From Niallia sp052318935 (GTDB taxonomy: Bacteria > Bacillota > Bacilli > Bacillales > Cytobacillaceae), in the NCBI GenBank assembly GCA_052318935.1, contig JBQRKO010000011.1: 64,000 nt of DNA. One strand, written 5' to 3'. A program made the position numbers and the translations under genes. How positions within the stretch are numbered: position 1 is the first letter of the stretch; the number at the start of each line of letters is the position of its first letter. The notes under the pieces were generated by a model that did not search any database, had not been told where the DNA came from, and saw only the letters and a list, made by a program, of their open reading frames with translations. Shown here one piece after another: positions 62,710 through 64,000 of the stretch.

Positions 62710-63699
62710 CTATCTTCGTTTGCGGCCTAGTCCCATTGCATTTTCCATCTTTTTCACCATTTTGCCTGCTACTTTATTTGCTTTTTCAGCGCCCATATCC
62801 AAAATTTCATCAAGCTCTGAGGAAGCCATTAATTCTTTATATTTTTCTTGAATTGGCTGTAACTTCTCAACCACTACATTTGCTAAATCTGCTTTAAAGT
62901 CTCCATAACCTTTTCCTTCATATTTTGCTTCCAGACTTTCGATGCTTTCTCCAGAAAGAATGGAATAAATAGAAAGTAAGTTGGAAACACCTGGTTTATT
63001 TTCTTTATCATATTTTACAATGCCTTCAGAATCAGTAACGGCACTCTTAATTTTTTTCACAATAACAGAAGGTTCATCTAAAAGAGTAATGGTTGCTTTT
63101 TTATTTGGATCTGATTTACTCATTTTTTTTGTCGGTTCTTGCAGCGACATAATACGTGCCCCAACTTTTGGAATGCGCACCTCTGGGATTGTTAGAATGT
63201 CATTGTATTTATTGTTAAATCTTTGTGCTAAATCACGAGTTAATTCTAAGTGTTGTTTTTGATCTTCTCCTACAGGAACAATATCAGTGCTGTATAAAAG
63301 AATATCTGCAGCCATTAATGGCGGGTACGTTAATAAAGCAGAAGAAACTGCATCTTTACCAGCCGATTTATCTTTAAACTGCGTCATTCTTTCTAATTCA
63401 CCGATATATGAGACGCATTGCATGATCCAAGCGCCTTGTGCATGTGCTGGCACTTCCGATTGGATAAATAATGTTGCCTTACTTGGATCAATGCCAACTG
63501 CTAAATAAAGTGCTGCTAAACTGCGAATATTATTTCTTAGTACTAGACGATCTTGTGGAACGGTAATAGCATGTTGATCCACAATGCAAAAATAACAGTT
63601 GTATTCGTTTTGCAATTCAACAAATTGACTTAATGCGCCAATATAATTTCCTAATGTAATGGTTCCACTTGGCTGGATGCCAGAAAATATTGTTTTCAT
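62710..63699 (-). CDS. trpS: tryptophanyl-tRNA synthetase
   Basis: 329 residues, class Ic aminoacyl-tRNA synthetase. The HIGH-type signature is SGTITLGNYIGAL near 12-24 and the KMSKS loop is KKMSKSDPNK near 193. It charges tRNA-Trp. TGGAGGA precedes the ATG. In B. subtilis trpS is preceded by a T-box leader; none is visible in the 300 bases available here, where an R4 repeat begins about 60 bases upstream of the start. Confidence 0.96.
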   Translation of the reverse strand: MKTIFSGIQPSGTITLGNYIGALSQFVELQNEYNCYFCIVDQHAITVPQDRLVLRNNIRSLAALYLAVGIDPSKATLFIQSEVPAHAQGAWIMQCVSYIGELERMTQFKDKSAGKDAVSSALLTYPPLMAADILLYSTDIVPVGEDQKQHLELTRDLAQRFNNKYNDILTIPEVRIPKVGARIMSLQEPTKKMSKSDPNKKATITLLDEPSVIVKKIKSAVTDSEGIVKYDKENKPGVSNLLSIYSILSGESIESLEAKYEGKGYGDFKADLANVVVEKLQPIQEKYKELMASSELDEILDMGAEKANKVAGKMVKKMENAMGLGRKRR

Positions 63700-63760
63700 T
63701 GAGTATGTCCTCCAGATATTAAATGTTTTGAAAAAAGTTCATCAGTGTTTTTTTAGATGG

Positions 63761-64000
63761 CTACCCTGAAAAGAAATTCCGCAGCGTGAATACACTACGC
63801 TTTCCGCGGGCGAGCGCCGAGCCGCTTCGTCGCTACGCTCCTGCAGGGTCTCGTCTATCTCGCTTTCCCGCAGGAGTCTTCGTGTATTCACGCTGCTCTG
63901 CGCTATAAATGTGGAGACTGCTTCTTTCCAAGCGCCATGGTGCAAATTTTGTTGCATGGGTGTCTACCCTGAAAAGAAGTTCCGCAGCGTGAATACACTA
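63761..64000. repeat. R4-family repeat, tandem copies, second copy cut by window edge
   Basis: CTACCCTGAAAAGAA followed by TTCCGCAGCGTGAATACAC occurs at 63761 and again at 63964, a period of 203 bases. The core stem of the first unit is GCAGCGTGAATACAC (63781-63795) / GTGTATTCACGCTGC (63882-63896). Confidence 0.85.

Noticed and set aside
9435..64000. CRISPR array
   Set aside because: The repeats are 120-480 bp, dispersed between genes and palindromic, with no short repeat-spacer pattern or cas genes.
3..64000. Prophage or large integrated island
   Set aside because: No integrase, phage structural genes or attachment repeats. Gene order from 17 kb on follows the B. subtilis backbone.

Overview
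The window is a piece of low-GC Firmicutes chromosome from a member of the Bacillaceae. Shine-Dalgarno sites are strong (AAGGAGG types), TTG and GTG starts occur, and recognisable B. subtilis-type operators for BirA, CtsR, FapR, TreR and CcpA are present. From about 17 kb to the end, the gene order follows the B. subtilis stretch asnO(yisO) ... yitK-yitL ... yitS-yitT-ipi-yitU-yitV-yitW ... argCJBD-carAB-argF, yjzC, yjzD, yjaU, yjaV, med-comZ, fabH-fabF, yjaZ, yjbA, trpS. Differences from that order are a moaA-moeA pair between yitW and argC, clpB after yjzC, and no app oligopeptide operon between yjaZ and yjbA. I cannot assign a species. No tRNA or rRNA gene was seen.

Layout. 1-2.3 kb: 3' end of a hydantoinase B-type gene and a 2-hydroxyacid dehydrogenase. 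2.3-3.6 kb: a small orphan gene divergent from an R2lox oxidase. 3.7-7.6 kb: a minus-strand operon of bioY, an acyl-CoA ligase, a thiolase and two MaoC-fold half-hydratases behind a perfect BirA operator. 7.9-9.4 kb: gene debris, then a divergent LamB/YcsF protein. 10-14.1 kb: the trehalose operon treP-treA-treR. 14.4-17 kb: small accessory genes. 17.3-26 kb: asnO, an AlkC-like DNA glycosylase, an EamA transporter, a GH13 amylase, a stress-type SDR and yitK. 26.2-35.6 kb: the yit block, interrupted by a decayed IS110/IS1111-type element. 35.8-38.2 kb: moaA and moeA. 39.1-48.8 kb: seven-gene arginine/carbamoyl phosphate operon. 49.3-57 kb: yjzC, clpB, yjzD, yjaU, yjaV, med, comZ. 57.7-64 kb: fabH, fabF, yjaZ, yjbA, trpS.

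The outstanding structural feature is the density of dispersed, strongly palindromic intergenic repeats. At least five families occur, about 25 copies in 64 kb. One family (R1, about 210 bp, ends GGCTGTTTTC/GAAAACAGCC) has perfect 8-bp target duplications at four copies, so it behaves like a MITE. A second, 295-bp element (R2) has inserted at the same place in the core of two other repeats, again with target duplications. Stem arms change together between copies in R1/R4 and in an unrelated family D. Repeats sit inside operons (argD/carA, fabH/fabF), at stop codons, and in one case encode the C-terminus of a protein.

The most interesting gene-level system is the biotin-regulated cluster. The BirA site puts a complete-looking acyl-CoA activation, hydration and thiolysis set, including a HadA/HadB-like split hydratase, under the same control as the biotin transporter. 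This suggests a fatty-acyl route connected with biotin precursor supply.
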